Positions 26,985 through 36,632 of a stretch of DNA of 64,000 bases are shown here, one piece after another. Position 1 is the stretch's first letter. Every line of letters begins with the position of its first letter. Both the position numbers and the translations under genes were made by a program. The notes under the pieces were generated by a model. It worked only from the letters and a program-made list of their open reading frames with translations, was not told where the DNA came from and ran no database searches. Origin of the DNA: Rhodococcus pseudokoreensis (GTDB lineage Bacteria > Actinomycetota > Actinomycetes > Mycobacteriales > Mycobacteriaceae); contig NZ_CP070619.1 of the NCBI RefSeq assembly GCF_017068395.1, positions 2,604,001 through 2,668,000 on the forward strand, written 5' to 3'.

Positions 26985-27027
26985 AGAAGAGGGGCCCTGC
27001 ACCGATCCGGTGCAGGGCCCCTCTTCT
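26985..27027. terminator. Bidirectional terminator after rpf
   Basis: A 19-20 bp perfect stem (left arm AGAAGAGGGGCCCTGCACC, right arm its complement) with a tiny loop around 27005 lies between the convergent rpf and the 62-codon gene, 14 nt after the rpf stop. Confidence 0.92.
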
Positions 27028-27036
27028 GTCGCGTGG

Positions 27037-27225
27037 TCAGCGGTTGATCACCGTGTGCGGGTGCGCGTACGGCAACGACTCCGCCGGCAACGGAAACTCG
27101 GTGTCCTCGCCGAACGGGGACAATCCGCCCGCACGGGTCGACGACAGTTCGGTCACGGCGTGATCTCCATCGGCGGTTTCGGGCCACCCTGGATCCACAT
27201 ACTGCTTCTTCGAATTGTTAGCCAC
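27037..27225 (-). CDS. Small conserved-looking protein, function unknown
   Basis: A 62-residue acidic protein beginning [20 protein letters not shown] and ending with [12 protein letters not shown]. No membrane segment, signal peptide or known domain is seen. It is considered real because a strong terminator lies just beyond its stop and because it fills the gap before the divergent helicase-associated gene. Function unknown. Confidence 0.65.
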   Translation of the reverse strand: MANNSKKQYVDPGWPETADGDHAVTELSSTRAGGLSPFGEDTEFPLPAESLPYAHPHTVINR

Positions 27226-27285
27226 GGTGCCATTTTGACAGGAGCATTCGGCGACGTACAGCCCAGGTCTCTAATCTGATAGTCG

Positions 27286-29604
27286 ATGACCGACACCGAC
27301 GACACCACCGCAAGCACCAACGGCACCGCAGTCTCCCCCCGCGGCGCCGCGACGCTCGCGGACTGGCTGGCCGCGCGCAGCGACGCAGAACTGACGGATC
27401 TGCTCCGCAGGCGCCCCGATCTCGCGGTCCCGCCGCCGGCCACGATCGTCGTCCTCGCCGGTCGTGCCGAGCAACGGGCGTCGGTCGCGCGTGCGGCCGA
27501 CAACCTGACGTCCCTGGACTTCGGTGTCCTCGAACTCCTGGCGCTCGAGCGTGCCGACGAGGTGGCCGTGCCCCGGGCCACCCTGCAGGACGCGGTGCGG
27601 TCGCGGGCGACGAAGAAGACCGTCGACGCCACCCTGGACGGCCTGCGGTCCGTCGGGATCGTCTGGGGTGACAAGACGTCGCTGCGGATCGTTCCCGCGG
27701 TCGTGGCCACCATCCCGTGGCGCGTCGGGCGGAGCGCCGAACCCGTCGAGACGCTCGACGAGGCCGGCATCACGGCGGCGCTGGCCGGGCTGCAGACCGC
27801 CGAGCGGGACATCCTCGAGACACTGGCGAAGTCGAGTTCGATCGGACGCACCCGGGACGCGGCCCCCGGGACCCCACCCGACCGTCCCGTTCAGCGGCTC
27901 CTCGCCGCCGGGCTGCTGCGGTGGATCGACGACGAGACCGTCGAATTGCCGTTCCAGGTGCGGCAGGTGCTGCGCGGCGAGGCCGTCTTCGACCCCACCT
28001 CGCTGGCCGCGCCCACCGTGACGGGCCGCAAGCACAAACCGGCCGACATCAATGCGGCCGCCGCGGGTGAGGCCATCGAACTGGTCCGCCACTGCGAGGA
28101 CGTCGTCAAGGCGCTCGGCGAGATCCCGGCGCCGGCTCTGCGGGCGGGTGGTCTCGGGGTCCGGGAACTGCGGCGGATCGCCAAGACGTCCGGCATCGAC
28201 GAGAACCGGCTGAGCTTGCTCGTCGAACTGCTGTCGGCCGCGGGACTGATCGCGAGCGGCACCCCGGACCCGGCCCCGACGTCCGACACCGGAGAGAACT
28301 ACTGGGCCCCGACCACCGCGGTCGACAACTGGCTCACCTCCCCGGTCGCCCGGCGGTGGCACGCGCTGGCCGCGGCGTGGCTGGAACTGCCGCGCATGGC
28401 GTGGTTCATCGGCATGCGCGACGCCAACGACAAACCGGTCGCCGCGCTGTCCGAGGAAGTGCGCGCGCCGTCCGCGCCGCGGGACCGGCAGGCGATCCTG
28501 GGGTTGCTGGCCGAACTGGGCACCGGGCACTCGGCGGACCCCGCCGAGGTCAGTCGCCTGCTGGCGTGGCGCCGGCCCCGCTGGGGTGCCCGGCTGCGCG
28601 TCCACGCGGTGGAACGCACCCTCGAGGAGGCCGCGACACTCGGACTCGTCGCCCGCGGCGCGCTCAGCTCCCCCGGACGTGCGCTGCTCCACGGCGGTGA
28701 CGCCGAGGCCGAGATGCACGCGTCGCTGCCCGAACCCGTCGACCACGTCCTCGTGCAGGCCGACCTCACCGTCGTCGCACCGGGACCGCTGACCCCGGAA
28801 CTGCTGGAGCAGGTCACCCTCGTCGCGGACATCGAGTCCGCCGGTGCGGCGTCCATGTACCGGATCAGCGAGGACAGCATCCGGCGCGCCCTCGACGTCG
28901 GGATGACGGCGGCGGAACTGCACAGTCTCTTCGCGACCCGGTCGCGCACACCGGTCCCGCAGTCGCTGTCGTATCTCATCGACGACGTCGCGCGGCGGCA
29001 CGGCCGGCTCCGGGCCGGTGTCGCGGCGTCGTTCGTCCGCTGCGAAGACCCCACGCTGCTCGCGGAGGTCCTGGCGTCACCGGTAGCGGCGTCCCTGGCC
29101 CTGCGCGCGCTGGCGCCGACGGTGGCGGTGTCGCAGGCACCGCTGCGGGAAGTGCTCGGCGAACTGCGGGCGGCCGGGTTCGCGCCGGCAGGCGAGGACT
29201 CGTCCGGCGCCCTCGTCGACCTGCGCCCGCGCGGCGCCCGCGTCCTGACCCGGCGCAAAGCCCCCGCGAGCCGCACCCCGGCCGTCGCGACGGACGCCCA
29301 GCTCGACGCGGTCGTCCGGACCCTGCGCGCCGGTGACCTGGCCGCCTCCACCCGAGGGTCCGGCAGCATCCGGTCCGACGGGTCGCGGGCCAGCAGCGCC
29401 GCGACCATCGCCCTGCTCAACGCCGCGGCGCGCGAACGCTCCAGCGTGACGATCGGTTACGTCGACGCGCAGGGCGTGGCGACGCACCGCATCGTCGATC
29501 CCGTCAGCGTCGGCGGCGGCCAGCTCGACGCCTTCGACCCGGCGAGCGGCGCGGTCCGCCGGTTCACTCTCCACCGCATCACGTCGGTGGCCCGCGTCGA
29601 CTGA
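27286..29604 (+). CDS. Helicase-associated protein (Rv0862c-like, XPB/Ssl2 N-terminal-type)
   Basis: A 772-residue protein without its own helicase motifs. The C-terminal region contains the helicase-associated domain found with XPB-like proteins (around SVTIGYVDAQGVATHRIVDPVSVGGGQLDAFDP), and there are several winged-helix-like Leu/Arg-rich stretches before it. In M. tuberculosis the homologue Rv0862c directly neighbours the XPB helicase gene Rv0861c. Here the two are 11.5 kb apart, separated by the mycolyltransferase and an organosulfur operon. Probable role in DNA repair with XPB is inference from that linkage. Confidence 0.85.
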   Translation: MTDTDDTTASTNGTAVSPRGAATLADWLAARSDAELTDLLRRRPDLAVPPPATIVVLAGRAEQRASVARAADNLTSLDFGVLELLALERADEVAVPRATLQDAVRSRATKKTVDATLDGLRSVGIVWGDKTSLRIVPAVVATIPWRVGRSAEPVETLDEAGITAALAGLQTAERDILETLAKSSSIGRTRDAAPGTPPDRPVQRLLAAGLLRWIDDETVELPFQVRQVLRGEAVFDPTSLAAPTVTGRKHKPADINAAAAGEAIELVRHCEDVVKALGEIPAPALRAGGLGVRELRRIAKTSGIDENRLSLLVELLSAAGLIASGTPDPAPTSDTGENYWAPTTAVDNWLTSPVARRWHALAAAWLELPRMAWFIGMRDANDKPVAALSEEVRAPSAPRDRQAILGLLAELGTGHSADPAEVSRLLAWRRPRWGARLRVHAVERTLEEAATLGLVARGALSSPGRALLHGGDAEAEMHASLPEPVDHVLVQADLTVVAPGPLTPELLEQVTLVADIESAGAASMYRISEDSIRRALDVGMTAAELHSLFATRSRTPVPQSLSYLIDDVARRHGRLRAGVAASFVRCEDPTLLAEVLASPVAASLALRALAPTVAVSQAPLREVLGELRAAGFAPAGEDSSGALVDLRPRGARVLTRRKAPASRTPAVATDAQLDAVVRTLRAGDLAASTRGSGSIRSDGSRASSAATIALLNAAARERSSVTIGYVDAQGVATHRIVDPVSVGGGQLDAFDPASGAVRRFTLHRITSVARVD

Positions 29605-29607
29605 CCC

Positions 29608-29647
29608 GTGAGTACTTGTTAACCGCGGGACGTTAACAAGTGCTCAC
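29608..29647. repeat. Palindromic repeat, copy 1 (GTGAGTACTTGTTAAC family)
   Basis: Arms GTGAGTACTTGTTAAC and GTTAACAAGTGCTCAC give a 16-bp stem (one G-T pair) around an 8-nt loop, starting 4 nt after the stop of the helicase-associated gene. Two close relatives are at 30745-30790 and 40137-40184. Its position after a stop fits a terminator; the sequence conservation between copies suggests a repeat family. Confidence 0.85.
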
Positions 29648-29751
29648 AGGTCGGATAACGATTCTGCGCAAACGCCGAGGAATTCCGGGCCGCGCAATAC
29701 CGTGTTGCTGGTATGTACCTGGCCGGGGACGACTTACCAGGAGGCAGAACC

Positions 29752-30735
29752 ATGGGTGTCGCAGCAACGAAGCCGTTACACGGTTGGTTACGAGGCGTCG
29801 TCCGGCTGATGATTGCGGTGGTGGTCCTGCCCCTCGCGTTCGTCCTCGTCGGCGGCGGGACGGCGTCCGCGGACCCGTACAGCCGGCTGCGTGAACACTG
29901 GGTCGACGCACCCGGCGGGGTCGGGCAGATCAAGATCCGCATGTGGCTCGCGAACAACGGCAGCAACAAGGCCGTCTACCTCCTCGACGGACTCCGCGCG
30001 ACCAACGACGTCAGCGGGTGGGAGCACGAGACCAACGCCGCGTGGCTGTCCGATCACGGGATCACCGTGGTCGAACCGGTCGGCGGCCAGTCCAGTTTCT
30101 ACACGGACTGGTACGCGCCCAGCAACACCAACAACCAGCCGTACACGTACAAGTGGGAGTCGTTCCTCACCCAGAACCTGCCCGACTTCCTGGCGAACAA
30201 TTACGGCATCAGCCGCACCAGCAACGCCATCGCCGGACTGTCGATGGGTGGCAACGCGGCGTTGATCCTCGCCGCCTACCACCGCGACCAGTTCACGTTC
30301 GCCGGGTCGATGTCCGGGTATCTGAACCTGTCGGCGCCGGGCATGCGTGAGGCGATCCGTATCGCGATGCTCGACTCCGGTGGTTACAACGCCGACTGCA
30401 TGTGGGGTCCGCCGTGGGATCCGGCGTGGCTTCGTAACGATCCGTTCGTCGCCGCCCCCCTGATGCGCGGGCTTCCGATGTGGATTTCGGCGGGGGCAGG
30501 CCTCCCCGGACCGCACGATCAGCCGCAGTCCGCGATCGACGTGTTCAACGTCGGAACCGGCATGGGCCTCGAGGCCATCGCCCTGGCCCAGAACCGTGCG
30601 TTCCAGGTGCGGCTCGACACCCTCGGCATCCCCGCGCACTACGACTTCCCGGCGCAGGGGACCCACAGCTGGGGCTACTGGCAGGACCAGCTGTGGGCCA
30701 TGCTGCCGATGATGAAGGCGTCGATCGGCGCTTAG
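29752..30735 (+). CDS. fbp: Mycolyltransferase, antigen 85 family
   Basis: Secreted alpha/beta hydrolase that transfers mycolic acids to trehalose or arabinogalactan. The 327-residue protein has a signal peptide ending VGGGTASA (about residue 40). The nucleophile is Ser164 in AGLSMGGNAA, and the catalytic His is in GTHSWGYW. The region YLLDGLRATNDVSGWE is typical. ATG 29752 is used because AGGAGG lies 7 nt upstream; an upstream ATG at 29713 lacks a site. The gene lies between two palindromic repeats, copies 1 and 2. It shows that the host makes mycolates. Confidence 0.94.
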   Translation: MGVAATKPLHGWLRGVVRLMIAVVVLPLAFVLVGGGTASADPYSRLREHWVDAPGGVGQIKIRMWLANNGSNKAVYLLDGLRATNDVSGWEHETNAAWLSDHGITVVEPVGGQSSFYTDWYAPSNTNNQPYTYKWESFLTQNLPDFLANNYGISRTSNAIAGLSMGGNAALILAAYHRDQFTFAGSMSGYLNLSAPGMREAIRIAMLDSGGYNADCMWGPPWDPAWLRNDPFVAAPLMRGLPMWISAGAGLPGPHDQPQSAIDVFNVGTGMGLEAIALAQNRAFQVRLDTLGIPAHYDFPAQGTHSWGYWQDQLWAMLPMMKASIGA

Positions 30736-30744
30736 GCCTTCGGC

Positions 30745-30790
30745 CCCGTGAGTACTTATCAACGTCCCGCGGTTAATAAGTACTCACGGG
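30745..30790. repeat. Palindromic repeat, copy 2
   Basis: Arms CCCGTGAGTACTTATCAAC and GTTAATAAGTACTCACGGG form a 19-position stem with one mismatch and an 8-nt loop. It lies between the convergent fbp and ABC exporter genes. The right arm encodes the last residues (PVSTY) and the TAA stop of the exporter gene, so the repeat reaches into the coding sequence. Confidence 0.85.
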
Positions 30791-33700
30791 TGGCGAAGCC
30801 GCATAGGCGTCCCAGAGTTCCCGGTAGACGCCGCCCCGGTCCAGCAGCTCGTCGTGCGTTCCGATTTCCGCGACGCGGCCGCCGTCGAGGACCACCACCC
30901 GGTCGGCTCGCGCGGCGGTGCTCAGCCGGTGCGCCACGACGACGGTGGTGCGCCGCCGGGACAGGTTCTCGGTCGCGCGGCGGACCCGGTCCTCGGTGGC
31001 CAGGTCCAATGAGGCGGTGGCCTCGTCCAGCAGCAGGATGTCGGGGTCGACCAGTTCGGCGCGGGCCAGTGCCAGCAACTGTCGCTGCCCGGCCGACAGG
31101 TTGCGCCCGTGTTCTCCGATCGGTTGCAGGTATCCGAGGGTCAGCCCGGACACCATGTCGTGAGCGCCGACGGCCCTGCTGGCTGCCTCGACCTCGGCGT
31201 CCGTCGCGTCGGGGCGCCCGTAGGCGACGGCGTCGCGGACGGTGGCGCCGAACAGGTGCGGCTCCTGCGGGACGACGCCGAGTCGCTGCCGGAACGACGC
31301 GAGGTCCAGGGCGCGGGTGTCGATGCCGTCGACGCGCACCGTCCCCTCGGTGGGGTCGTAGAAGCGGGCGAGCAACTTGAGCACCGTCGACTTTCCCGCG
31401 CCGGTCTGGCCGACGAGGGCGACCGTCTCGCCCGGTTCGATGTGAAGCTCCACCCCTCGCAGCGCCTCGCCCTTGCCGGATTCGTACGCGAAGTGGACGT
31501 CGTCGAACACGATGCCGCCGCTGATTCGGTCGAGGACGATCGGATCTCCGGCCTGCGGTGTGGTGGTCGGCGTCCGCATCAGTCCCCGCAGCCGTCCGAG
31601 CCCGATGACCGCCTGCTGGTAGCCGTCGAACACCTGCGAAAGTTGTTGCACGGGAGCGAAGAACAGTTCGACGTACAGCACGAACGCGATCAGTGTGCCG
31701 ACGGTGAGGGTTCCGGCATGGATCCGCGCGGTCCCCGCGGCGAGCACCAGACCGGTCGCCACCACGGACAGGAATTCGACGAACGGGAAGTACAGCGCCA
31801 TGTACCGCTGGGCCCGGAGCCGCGACTCCCGGAAGTCCCAGGCCCGCCGGGCGAACTGGGCCGCGTTGTAGTCCTCGCGCCGAAATGCCTGTGTGACGCG
31901 GATGTTCGTCACGTTCTCCTGCAGGTAGGCGTTGACGATTCCGACGCGGTCGCGGGCCTCGGCGTAGGCGGGCACCGACTTCCGACGGAACACGACGGTG
32001 GCCGCGACGAGGACGGGCACCACGAGTACCAGCACGAGGGCCAGTTCCGCGTCGATCACCAGCAGTGCCACCAGCACACCGGAGATGGTCAGCCCGCTGA
32101 CGACCGCGGTGGCCAGACCCGTCTGCAGGAAGTTGGACAGGCTGTCGACGTCGGTGGTCATGCGGGTCATGATCCGGCCGGCGAGTTCCCGCTCGTAGTA
32201 CTGCAAACCGAGCCGCTGCAGTTGCGCGAACGTCTTGACCCGCAACGTGTACAGGAGCCGCTCGCCGGTACGTCCCGTCACCCGGGTCTGCGCGACGTTG
32301 ACGGCCCAGTCGAGCAGCACCACGACCACGGTCGCGGCCGCCGCGAGCAGCAGCAGGTCGCGGGCGCCCTGCAGCACTCCCCGATCCACGCCGGTACGGA
32401 CCAGGACCGGCACCGCGATCTGCGCGACGGCGTCCAATCCGACCAGCACCAGTCCCGCGACCAGCGGCAGCAGGAGCGGCCGCAGCAGCGAGCCGAGTCC
32501 GAACGCGGGGTCGGCGGCCCGGGCCTCGTCGGCGGCGATGTCCGGGTCTCCGGTGAGCGGCGGCAGGTCGTCGAGCCGGGCCATCACGTCGGGTCCGGGC
32601 GGTGCCGACGACAGGATTCCGCCTGCCGCGCCGCCGCGGGACGGTCCGCTGGCACCGGCCGCCGCGGTCGCGAAAGCCGCTGCGGCCCTGGCGTCGAACA
32701 CCCCGGACGCCTCGTCACCGTCCTCTCGGCGCCACAGTTCGGCAGTGACACCGTCGACGACCGGTTGCGGCGGCGACGTGTCCGGGGCGGCGACGTCGTC
32801 CGCACTCGACAGCAGTGCGCGGAACAGCGGGCAGCGTTCGTCGAGTTCGGCGCTCGTCCCCACGTCGACGATGCGGCCGTCCGCCAGCACGGCGATACGG
32901 TCGGCCAGGGCGAGCGTCGACCGGCGGTGCGCGATGATCAGCGTGGTCCGCTCCCGGGTCGCGACGCGCAGTTCGTGATGGACGGCTGCCTCGACGCGGG
33001 CGTCGACCGCCGAGGTCGCGTCGTCGAGCACCAGGATCCGCGGATCGGTCACCAGCGCCCGGGCGAGGGCGATGCGCTGCCGCTGACCACCCGACAACGT
33101 CACCCCCTGCTCCCCCACGACGGTCTCGAGACCGTCCGGCAGCGCGTCGACGAATTCCTCCGCCTGCGCCACGCGCAGCGCCTCCCGCACCGTCGCCTCG
33201 TCGACGTCCGGCCTGCCGTACGAGACGTTCGCGCGAATGGTCTCGGACATCAGGTAGCTGTCCTCGAAGACGACGCCGAGCGCGGAGCGCAGCGATTCGA
33301 GCGACAGCCTGCGGGTGTCGATCCCCCCGACGGTGACCGCACCCGCGTCGACGTCGTACAGCCTCGGAACGAGCATGGCCAAAGTCGATTTGCCCGAACC
33401 GGCGGCACCGACCACCGCCACGGTCTCGCCGGGTGCGATTCGCAGCGACAGTCCGTCGAGCAACCGGTTCGACGGACCGTAGCCGAAGGCGACGTCGTCG
33501 AATTCCACCGCGAGCGGCCCGTCCGGCAGGTCCACGGCGCCGGGCGCGGTGGTGACGGCCGGCGCGTTGTCGATCACCTCGCGGACTCGTTCGACGCTCG
33601 CGCGCCCCTGCTGGCTCACAGTCAGCAGGGTCGCGAGTTGACGGACGGGCGACGCGAACGCCGCCAGGTACGTGGTGAACGCGACGAACGTGCCCAGCGA

Positions 33701-34528
33701 CAGCGTGCCGTGCAGCGCCAGCCACCCGCCGAGGGCGAGCACCAGGGCCTGTCCGAGCATCGGGACCGCCTGCAGCGCAGGGTTGTACCGACTGGTGAGC
33801 CGCGCGACGCGCAGCCGGGACCGGAACAGCTCACCCGCCCGCTTCTCGAGGTCTTCGAGTTCGCGGCCCTCCTGGCCGAATCCCTTGACGACGCGCACCC
33901 CGGTGACGGCGGCTTCCACACCACCTGCCACGACGGCCGCCTGTTCCTGCGCATGCCAGTTGGCGGGGAACAGGTCGACGCGGCTGCGCAGGGAGATGAA
34001 CCACAGCGCGGGCAGCACGGCGAGGGCGACGAGGGTGAGGATCGGCGACAGCACGGCCATCACGCCCAGCGAGATCGCGAACATCAGCAGGTTCCCCGCC
34101 ATGTGCGGCAGCAACTGCAGGAGCATCTGGATCAGCGTGATGTCCGAAATCGACCGGCTCACCACCTGCCCCGTCTGCAGCCCGTCCTGTTTGACGCCGT
34201 CCAGGCGCAGCAGTGATCGGAAGGCGTCGCCGCGCAGATCGTACTGCACGCCGAGGGACAGCTGCCCGGACCGGTACCGCCGCGTGTAGGCGGCGGCGAA
34301 GCGGATCGCCGCGAGGGCGACGAGCACCGCGATCCACGGTGCCAGTGCATGATTCGTGTCGATGGCGGCGTTGTCGATCACGTGCCGGACGGCCAGCGGG
34401 ATGGTGGCGGTGGCCGCGGCCGCGACCGCCGCCGCCCCGTACGCGAGAACCAGATTGCGGCGCTGGCGCAGACAGTAACCGAACAGGTACCGCAGCCAGC
34501 CGGTGTTCTCCGGAGCTCCCGTCGTCAC
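30773..34528 (-). CDS. Fused ABC exporter, two TMD-NBD halves
   Basis: A 1251-residue protein with two complete exporter halves in one chain. NBD1 has Walker A GAAGSGKST (374-382), signature LSGGQ (478-482) and Walker B ILVLDD, with Asp503 where the catalytic Glu is expected. NBD2 has GQTGAGKST, a variant signature LSAGQ, and canonical ILLLDEATASLD. One degenerate and one intact ATP site is usual for asymmetric exporters. GTG 34528 overlaps the LLM gene stop (GTGA), so it belongs to the organosulfur operon. Linker segment near the middle is Ala/Gly rich. The exported substrate is unknown; the C-terminus ends within a palindromic repeat. Confidence 0.9.
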   Translation of the reverse strand: MTTGAPENTGWLRYLFGYCLRQRRNLVLAYGAAAVAAAATATIPLAVRHVIDNAAIDTNHALAPWIAVLVALAAIRFAAAYTRRYRSGQLSLGVQYDLRGDAFRSLLRLDGVKQDGLQTGQVVSRSISDITLIQMLLQLLPHMAGNLLMFAISLGVMAVLSPILTLVALAVLPALWFISLRSRVDLFPANWHAQEQAAVVAGGVEAAVTGVRVVKGFGQEGRELEDLEKRAGELFRSRLRVARLTSRYNPALQAVPMLGQALVLALGGWLALHGTLSLGTFVAFTTYLAAFASPVRQLATLLTVSQQGRASVERVREVIDNAPAVTTAPGAVDLPDGPLAVEFDDVAFGYGPSNRLLDGLSLRIAPGETVAVVGAAGSGKSTLAMLVPRLYDVDAGAVTVGGIDTRRLSLESLRSALGVVFEDSYLMSETIRANVSYGRPDVDEATVREALRVAQAEEFVDALPDGLETVVGEQGVTLSGGQRQRIALARALVTDPRILVLDDATSAVDARVEAAVHHELRVATRERTTLIIAHRRSTLALADRIAVLADGRIVDVGTSAELDERCPLFRALLSSADDVAAPDTSPPQPVVDGVTAELWRREDGDEASGVFDARAAAAFATAAAGASGPSRGGAAGGILSSAPPGPDVMARLDDLPPLTGDPDIAADEARAADPAFGLGSLLRPLLLPLVAGLVLVGLDAVAQIAVPVLVRTGVDRGVLQGARDLLLLAAAATVVVVLLDWAVNVAQTRVTGRTGERLLYTLRVKTFAQLQRLGLQYYERELAGRIMTRMTTDVDSLSNFLQTGLATAVVSGLTISGVLVALLVIDAELALVLVLVVPVLVAATVVFRRKSVPAYAEARDRVGIVNAYLQENVTNIRVTQAFRREDYNAAQFARRAWDFRESRLRAQRYMALYFPFVEFLSVVATGLVLAAGTARIHAGTLTVGTLIAFVLYVELFFAPVQQLSQVFDGYQQAVIGLGRLRGLMRTPTTTPQAGDPIVLDRISGGIVFDDVHFAYESGKGEALRGVELHIEPGETVALVGQTGAGKSTVLKLLARFYDPTEGTVRVDGIDTRALDLASFRQRLGVVPQEPHLFGATVRDAVAYGRPDATDAEVEAASRAVGAHDMVSGLTLGYLQPIGEHGRNLSAGQRQLLALARAELVDPDILLLDEATASLDLATEDRVRRATENLSRRRTTVVVAHRLSTAARADRVVVLDGGRVAEIGTHDELLDRGGVYRELWDAYAASPPVSTY

Positions 34529-35886
34529 TGTGCAGACACCAGCGTGGAATCCTTCTCGACCGCAAACTGATTCGCGGGCCGCGGCAGGCCGTAGTGCCCA
34601 CGCAGCGTGGTCTCGGTGTAGTCGGTGCGGAACAGTCCGCGTTCCTGCAGGATCGGGACCACCGAGTCGACGAACTTCTCCAGCCCGGACGGCAGGACGG
34701 CGGGCATGATGTTGAACCCGTCGGCGGCGCCGTTGCGGAACCAGTGCTCGATCGTGTCGGCCACCTGGACCGGGGTGCCCGCGAACGTGCGGTGCCCACG
34801 ACCGCCACCGAGTCGCCCGATCAGCTGCCTGACGGTGAGCTTCTCCCGGCGGGCGAGGTCCACGATCAGCGTGTACCGGCTCTTCGCGCCCTCGATCTCG
34901 TCCTCGGACGGCAGGTCGTCGGGCAGTTCCTCGTCGAGCGGGAGCTGCTCGGGTTCGAGATTGAACCGCGCCGCCAGCTGCTTGCGGGCGTACTCCGGCG
35001 AGATCAGCCGCTCCAGTTCGGCTTCGAGTTCGAGGGCCTCCTCCTCGGTGTCCGCGATGACCGGCACGATGCCGGGCAGGATCAGCACCTGCTCCGGGTC
35101 CCGTCCCACTGCGGCGACGCGGTCCTTGACGTCGGCGTAGAACGCCTTCCCCTCGTCCAGGGTGGGCTGGGCGGTGAAGATCGCCTCCGAGTAGCGGGCG
35201 GCGAAATCCTTTCCGTCCTCCGACGATCCCGCCTGCACGAGCAGCGGGTATCCCTGCGGCGACCGCGGCACGTTGAGCGGTCCCCGCACCTTGAAGAACC
35301 GGCCCTCGTGTTCGATGACGTGCACCTTGGCGGAGTCGGCGTGGATCGCGACGTCCTTGTCCGCGACGATGGCGTCGTCCTCCCAGCTGTCCCACAACTT
35401 GGTGGAGACGTCCACGAACTCCGCGGCCCGCTCGTACCGGCTGCGGTGGGCGGGCGTGTCGTCGAGGCCGAAGTTCTGCGCCGCGTCGGCGCCTGCCGTG
35501 GTGACGATGTTCCAGCCGGCGCGGCCGCCGCTGACGAAGTCGAGGGACGCGAACCGCCGCGCCAGGTTGTACGGCTCGTTGTAACTGGTCGACGCGGTCG
35601 CGATCAGGCCGATCTTCTCGGTGGCCGCGGAGACCGCGGTGAGGATGATGGTCGGCTCCAGCTTGCCGCTCGGCCTGCGTTCCGGGTTGCTGAACAGCAC
35701 CGGGCTGTCGGCGAGGAACACCGAGTCGAACTTTCCGCGTTCGGCGGTCTGCGCCAGCGAGATGTAGTGCTTGATGTCGAGGTTGGCGTTCGGGTCGCTC
35801 TCGGGCAGGCGCCAGGCCGCCTCGTGGTGTCCGATCGCCATCAGGAATGCGTTGAGATGCAGCCGGCGCTGGGGTGACGAACTCAT
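34525..35886 (-). CDS. LLM flavin monooxygenase, NtaA/SnaA/DszA family
   Basis: A 453-residue FMNH2-dependent monooxygenase of the group that includes nitrilotriacetate, dibenzothiophene sulfone and other C-S or C-N cleaving enzymes. Typical blocks are LNAFLMAIGHHEAAWR at the start, FDSVFLADS, SAATEKIGLIATASTSYNEPYN, SGGRAGWNIVTT, PLLVQAGSSEDGKDFAARY and GFNIMPAVLP. ATG 35886 has GAGGAG about 7 nt upstream. It lies in an operon with sulfonate-type uptake genes, so an organosulfur substrate is likely. A flavin reductase is needed but none is in the window. Its closest relative in the window is the gene at 46332-47675. Confidence 0.9.
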   Translation of the reverse strand: MSSSPQRRLHLNAFLMAIGHHEAAWRLPESDPNANLDIKHYISLAQTAERGKFDSVFLADSPVLFSNPERRPSGKLEPTIILTAVSAATEKIGLIATASTSYNEPYNLARRFASLDFVSGGRAGWNIVTTAGADAAQNFGLDDTPAHRSRYERAAEFVDVSTKLWDSWEDDAIVADKDVAIHADSAKVHVIEHEGRFFKVRGPLNVPRSPQGYPLLVQAGSSEDGKDFAARYSEAIFTAQPTLDEGKAFYADVKDRVAAVGRDPEQVLILPGIVPVIADTEEEALELEAELERLISPEYARKQLAARFNLEPEQLPLDEELPDDLPSEDEIEGAKSRYTLIVDLARREKLTVRQLIGRLGGGRGHRTFAGTPVQVADTIEHWFRNGAADGFNIMPAVLPSGLEKFVDSVVPILQERGLFRTDYTETTLRGHYGLPRPANQFAVEKDSTLVSAQ

Positions 35887-35897
35887 GGTGTAACTCC

Positions 35898-36632
35898 TCA
35901 CTGTGCCGCTACCTCGACGCCGAGGGCGCCGAGCAGCGTATTGCGAAACTCGTGGAACTTGCTGTCGCCGAGCGCTCTCGGCCTCGGAATGTCGACGATC
36001 TCGTCGACGACGATCTGCCCGCGGTCGAGAACGAGCACCCGGTCGGCGAGCGCGATCGCCTCGTCGACGTCGTGGGTGACGAGCAGGACGGTGGGGCGGT
36101 GCCGGCGGATCAACTCCTGCAGCAGCGCGTGCATCTTGATCCGGGTCAGCGCGTCGAGGGCGCCGAACGGCTCGTCGGCGAGGAACAGCTGGGGCTCGCG
36201 GACCAGCGCCCGCGCCAGCGCCACCCGCTGTTGTTCGCCGCCGGACAATTCACTGGGCCAGGCCTTCTCGCGGCCGGCGAGCCCCACCTCCGCGAGTGCG
36301 GAGGCGCCCCGGCTCGTGCCGGTGCGGCCCAGCCCGAGCGTCACGTTGTCCAGCACCCGCAGCCACGGCAGCAGCCGTGAGTCCTGGAACGCCACCGACA
36401 CTTCCGCGGGCACGGTGAGCGTTCCGCCGCGGCCCTCGACGTTGTAGTCGAGGCCTGCGAGCGCGCGCAGCAGTGTGCTCTTGCCGGACCCGCTCTTGCC
36501 GAGCAGGGCCACGAACTGGCCTTCGGGAATGTCGAGGTCCAGGTGGTCGAGGACGGTCTTGTCGCCGAATCCGCGGACGAGGGACCGCACCTGCACGGCG
36601 GCGGGTTCTAACCGGCGAGCGTCTTGCGCCAT
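35898..36632 (-). CDS. ssuB: Sulfonate-type ABC transporter ATPase (SsuB-like)
   Basis: A 244-residue ATPase with Walker A GKSGSGKS (45-52), signature LSGGEQQRVALARAL and Walker B LFLADEPFGALD. The sequence VAFQDSRLLPWLRVLDNV is typical of the nitrate/sulfonate/taurine subfamily. It starts 25 nt inside the end of the permease gene. It powers the uptake system formed with the next two genes upstream. Confidence 0.92.
   Translation of the reverse strand: MAQDARRLEPAAVQVRSLVRGFGDKTVLDHLDLDIPEGQFVALLGKSGSGKSTLLRALAGLDYNVEGRGGTLTVPAEVSVAFQDSRLLPWLRVLDNVTLGLGRTGTSRGASALAEVGLAGREKAWPSELSGGEQQRVALARALVREPQLFLADEPFGALDALTRIKMHALLQELIRRHRPTVLLVTHDVDEAIALADRVLVLDRGQIVVDEIVDIPRPRALGDSKFHEFRNTLLGALGVEVAAQ

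Noticed and set aside
31109..34216. Very long plus-strand open frame opposite the fused ABC exporter, rich in Asp/Gln/Val/Arg
   Set aside because: It is antisense to a protein with unmistakable ABC motifs and has no recognisable domain. Long antisense frames are expected at this GC content.
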